Shown one piece after another: positions 45,381 through 46,864 of a DNA stretch of 46,864 bases. A model generated the notes under the pieces. The model was not told the origin of the DNA. It ran no database searches and was given only the letters and a program-made list of their open reading frames with translations. The DNA lies in contig JAKAMO010000010.1 of NCBI GenBank assembly GCA_021812825.1, positions 1 to 46,864 on the forward strand, written 5' to 3'. The position numbers and the translations under genes are program-made. The DNA comes from a bacterium (lineage in GTDB: Bacteria; Elusimicrobiota; Elusimicrobia; Elusimicrobiales; UBA9959). Every line of letters starts with the position of its first letter. The first letter of the stretch is position 1.

Positions 45381-45821
45381 CTATTTTCTCTTTGAGTCTC
45401 TTCTAAATGTAAAAAACAATGAATTATCACACAACAAGCTGATATTCTCTTGCACTTCATCAGAATCTTCGTGAGAAATTTTACTGTATTTGCCACTACA
45501 CTCCTGCATAACGCCAGAGGGACCCATTGCCACCTTACCTTCAAGATTAGAATGCAAAAATAAATATGCGATGGAATTGTCTTTCATTACCCCATGTATA
45601 TTAAAATTTTGAGATTGATTAGATCTATCCTTCGCGACGAATTGAATCGAAAAAGAATATTGCTTGGGGTATTCAAATTCATCCCCATTTTTTAAGATAA
45701 CAGCAGCTGTGCCTTTATGGATATTCCATTCCGCATCTATGGTAAGGAATTTCCACTCAGAACTATTCGCAAAAACCAGCGACGAAGAGAACAAAAGCAC
45801 ACAACACAATAGTGTTTTCAT
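45381..45821 (-). CDS. AT-rich secreted protein of unknown function
   Basis: A 146-residue protein with a signal peptide (LLCCVLLFSSSLVFA, cleavage near residue 18). The mature part is beta-rich with two cysteines (QECSGK, LLCDN). No family is recognised. The DNA is the most AT-rich coding stretch of the window, unlike its GC-rich neighbours, and it is bracketed by CAAGACCTGACCC repeats at 45315-45336 and 45875-45896. Both suggest a laterally acquired cassette. ATG at 45821 has GGGGG about 8 nt upstream. Confidence 0.7.
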   Translation of the reverse strand: MKTLLCCVLLFSSSLVFANSSEWKFLTIDAEWNIHKGTAAVILKNGDEFEYPKQYSFSIQFVAKDRSNQSQNFNIHGVMKDNSIAYLFLHSNLEGKVAMGPSGVMQECSGKYSKISHEDSDEVQENISLLCDNSLFFTFRRDSKRK

Positions 45822-45866
45822 TGCATACGCCCCCATTACACCTTTACCCGTCAGCCTGCCCTAAAG

Positions 45867-45898
45867 GTCAAAAGTCAAGACCTGACCCCTTTGCCCCA
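45867..45898. repeat. GGTCAGGTCTTGACTTTTGAC-type repeat
   Basis: GGTCAAAAGTCAAGACCTGACCCCTTTGCCCC-like copy, the longest of the family. It is in the same orientation as the right end of the MITE-like element. Confidence 0.7.
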
Positions 45899-46125
45899 TA
45901 TTTTAGTTGGGACCGGATTGCACCTATAGGGGCGGGCGGGGTATGGGGCTGAAGGCCGTCGCGCAGGGCGAGGCTTGCGTAGGCCGTCTGATGCGCATAG
46001 CGCCTGATACGGCACGGCCATAGGCCAGCGCCGAGCCCGAGCGCGAGCGCGGCCACGGTGTGGCCGATAGCGTGCCTGAAGACACATACCCCGCCTGGCC
46101 CGACTATCGACTGCAGTCTTCCTTA
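45899..46125. other. Non-coding stretch built partly from dispersed repeats
   Basis: No gene is supported here; open frames are shadow frames. GCGCTATGCGCATCAG and GCCTATGGCCGTGCCG occur here in inverse orientation (45988-46003 and 46010-46025) and again at 42380-42395 and 36269-36284. It separates the accessory-like zone from the ribosomal genes. Confidence 0.5.
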
Positions 46126-46126
46126 G

Positions 46127-46166
46127 AAAAAGAAAACCCTGGCTGGTCCCTAAGGACCAGCCAGGG
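46127..46166 (-). terminator. Intrinsic terminator of the tuf-rpsJ transcript
   Basis: The 13-bp perfect stem CCCTGGCTGGTCC (46137-46149) with 46154-46166, loop CTAA, followed on the minus strand by TTTTCTTTTTC. It ends the unit just after rpsJ. Confidence 0.88.
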
Positions 46167-46208
46167 CTGGCAAAAGAAACAAGCTAACTAGTTAAAGCTG
46201 CGCCGAAG

Positions 46209-46541
46209 TTAGAGCTTTATCTCCACTTCCACGCCGCTGGGCAGATCGAGCTTCATCAGCTCGTCCACCGTCTTCTGAGTAGGACTGATCAGCTCGATAA
46301 GACGCTTGTGAATGCGCATCTCGAACTGCTCGCGGCTCTTCTTGTCCACGTGCACCGACCTGTTCACCGTGTACTTCCGGATCCTCGTCGGCAGCAGCAC
46401 CGGGCCCGCTATCAGCGCGCCCGTCCGCTTCGCCGTGTCGATGATCTTCGCGGTGGACTGGTCTATCAGCCTGTAGTCGTAGGCGTTCAGGCGGATGCGG
46501 ATCCGCTGAGTGCCCTTCGCGTCAGTATTATTTTCAGCCAT
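46209..46541 (-). CDS. rpsJ: Ribosomal protein uS10
   Basis: A 110-residue protein. [69 protein letters not shown] and [11 protein letters not shown] (in pieces) are the universal S10 sequence. It assembles in the 30S head and, as NusE, joins transcription antitermination complexes. It directly follows tuf, 4 nt after the tuf stop. Normally rpsJ opens the S10 operon, but here a strong terminator follows and the rest of that operon is absent. Confidence 0.98.
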   Translation of the reverse strand: MAENNTDAKGTQRIRIRLNAYDYRLIDQSTAKIIDTAKRTGALIAGPVLLPTRIRKYTVNRSVHVDKKSREQFEMRIHKRLIELISPTQKTVDELMKLDLPSGVEVEIKL

Positions 46542-46545
46542 ATAA

Positions 46546-46864
<319 letters not shown>

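Noticed and set aside
45868..46087. Small minus-strand frames of 62-70 codons before rpsJ
   Set aside because: They run through dispersed repeats and have neither a ribosome site nor protein-like composition.
32600..46125. Integron cassette array with attC sites
   Set aside because: No integrase gene and no GTTRRRY/RYYYAAC-type core pairs are evident at the cassette borders, so the resemblance is only in layout.
46137..46166. Possible attenuator or tRNA-like structure
   Set aside because: A simple 13-bp stem with a 4-nt loop and T-rich tail is fully explained as an intrinsic terminator.

Overview
The window is 46.9 kb of GC-rich bacterial chromosome. It carries about 67 protein genes and ends in the 3' part of tuf followed by rpsJ. 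There are no tRNA or rRNA genes, no CRISPR array, no transposase and no phage module. Gene content is that of a Gram-negative-type environmental bacterium: many signal peptides and lipoboxes, c-type cytochromes with an outer-membrane-barrel-like partner, several single-domain response regulators, a GspF-type membrane protein and a FecR-domain protein. The style resembles uncultivated lineages such as Elusimicrobiota, but that is an inference from gene style and not something the sequence proves.

Layout. 1-165 is the 3' tail of a gene entering from the left. 241-2487 is an overlapping minus-strand cluster (AlaX-type editing protein, RluA-type pseudouridine synthase, atypical SDR). 2618-12058 mixes secreted proteins (a histidine phosphatase, a protein with kinase-like motifs, a lipoprotein, a CsgG-like protein, a zinc-metalloprotease-like protein), a GspF-like protein and a regulator/cupin/unknown cluster. 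12155-14381 is a redox pair: a di-haem peroxidase and a mono-haem barrel protein. 14475-25355 holds a quinone-oxidoreductase-like enzyme, FecR, REC-CheC, MATE, DTW, cytochrome c and thioredoxin-like genes. 25437-27392 is a large secreted protein with proline/glutamine and glycine-periodic repeats and a C-terminal SH3-like domain. 27761-32550 has an RRM protein, response regulators and small membrane proteins. About 32.6-46.1 kb is an accessory-like zone of mostly single-gene minus-strand units, including AlkX-type, PNPOx-type, YdeI, PhzF, PadR/VOC, ORF6N and ArsR genes. These are separated by repeated hairpins and short interspersed repeats.

Two patterns cut across the window. First, many start codons lie only 5-9 nt downstream of a -10 box, most often TAGAAT and often preceded by TGn. 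This leaves no room for a Shine-Dalgarno site and predicts widespread leaderless transcripts. Second, a GC-rich hairpin with a T-rich tail recurs about 20 times between genes. In many copies the tail runs straight into TAGAAT, so terminator and next promoter are fused in about 40-60 bp. Three further short repeat families sit next to these hairpins in the 32-46 kb zone: a KpnI-type palindrome, GGTCAGGTCTTGA-type repeats and GGGACACAATACTTAATT-type repeats. One pair of the second family forms the ends of a MITE-like element.

Most notable single loci: a 55-residue cysteine-rich peptide downstream of an ArsR gene; an ORF of 287 sense and stop codons interrupted by one in-frame TAG; a secreted protein with PI3K/HipA-like catalytic motifs; an unrecognised paralogous gene pair; and a palindromic operator inside the promoter of a VOC-HHH-PadR operon.
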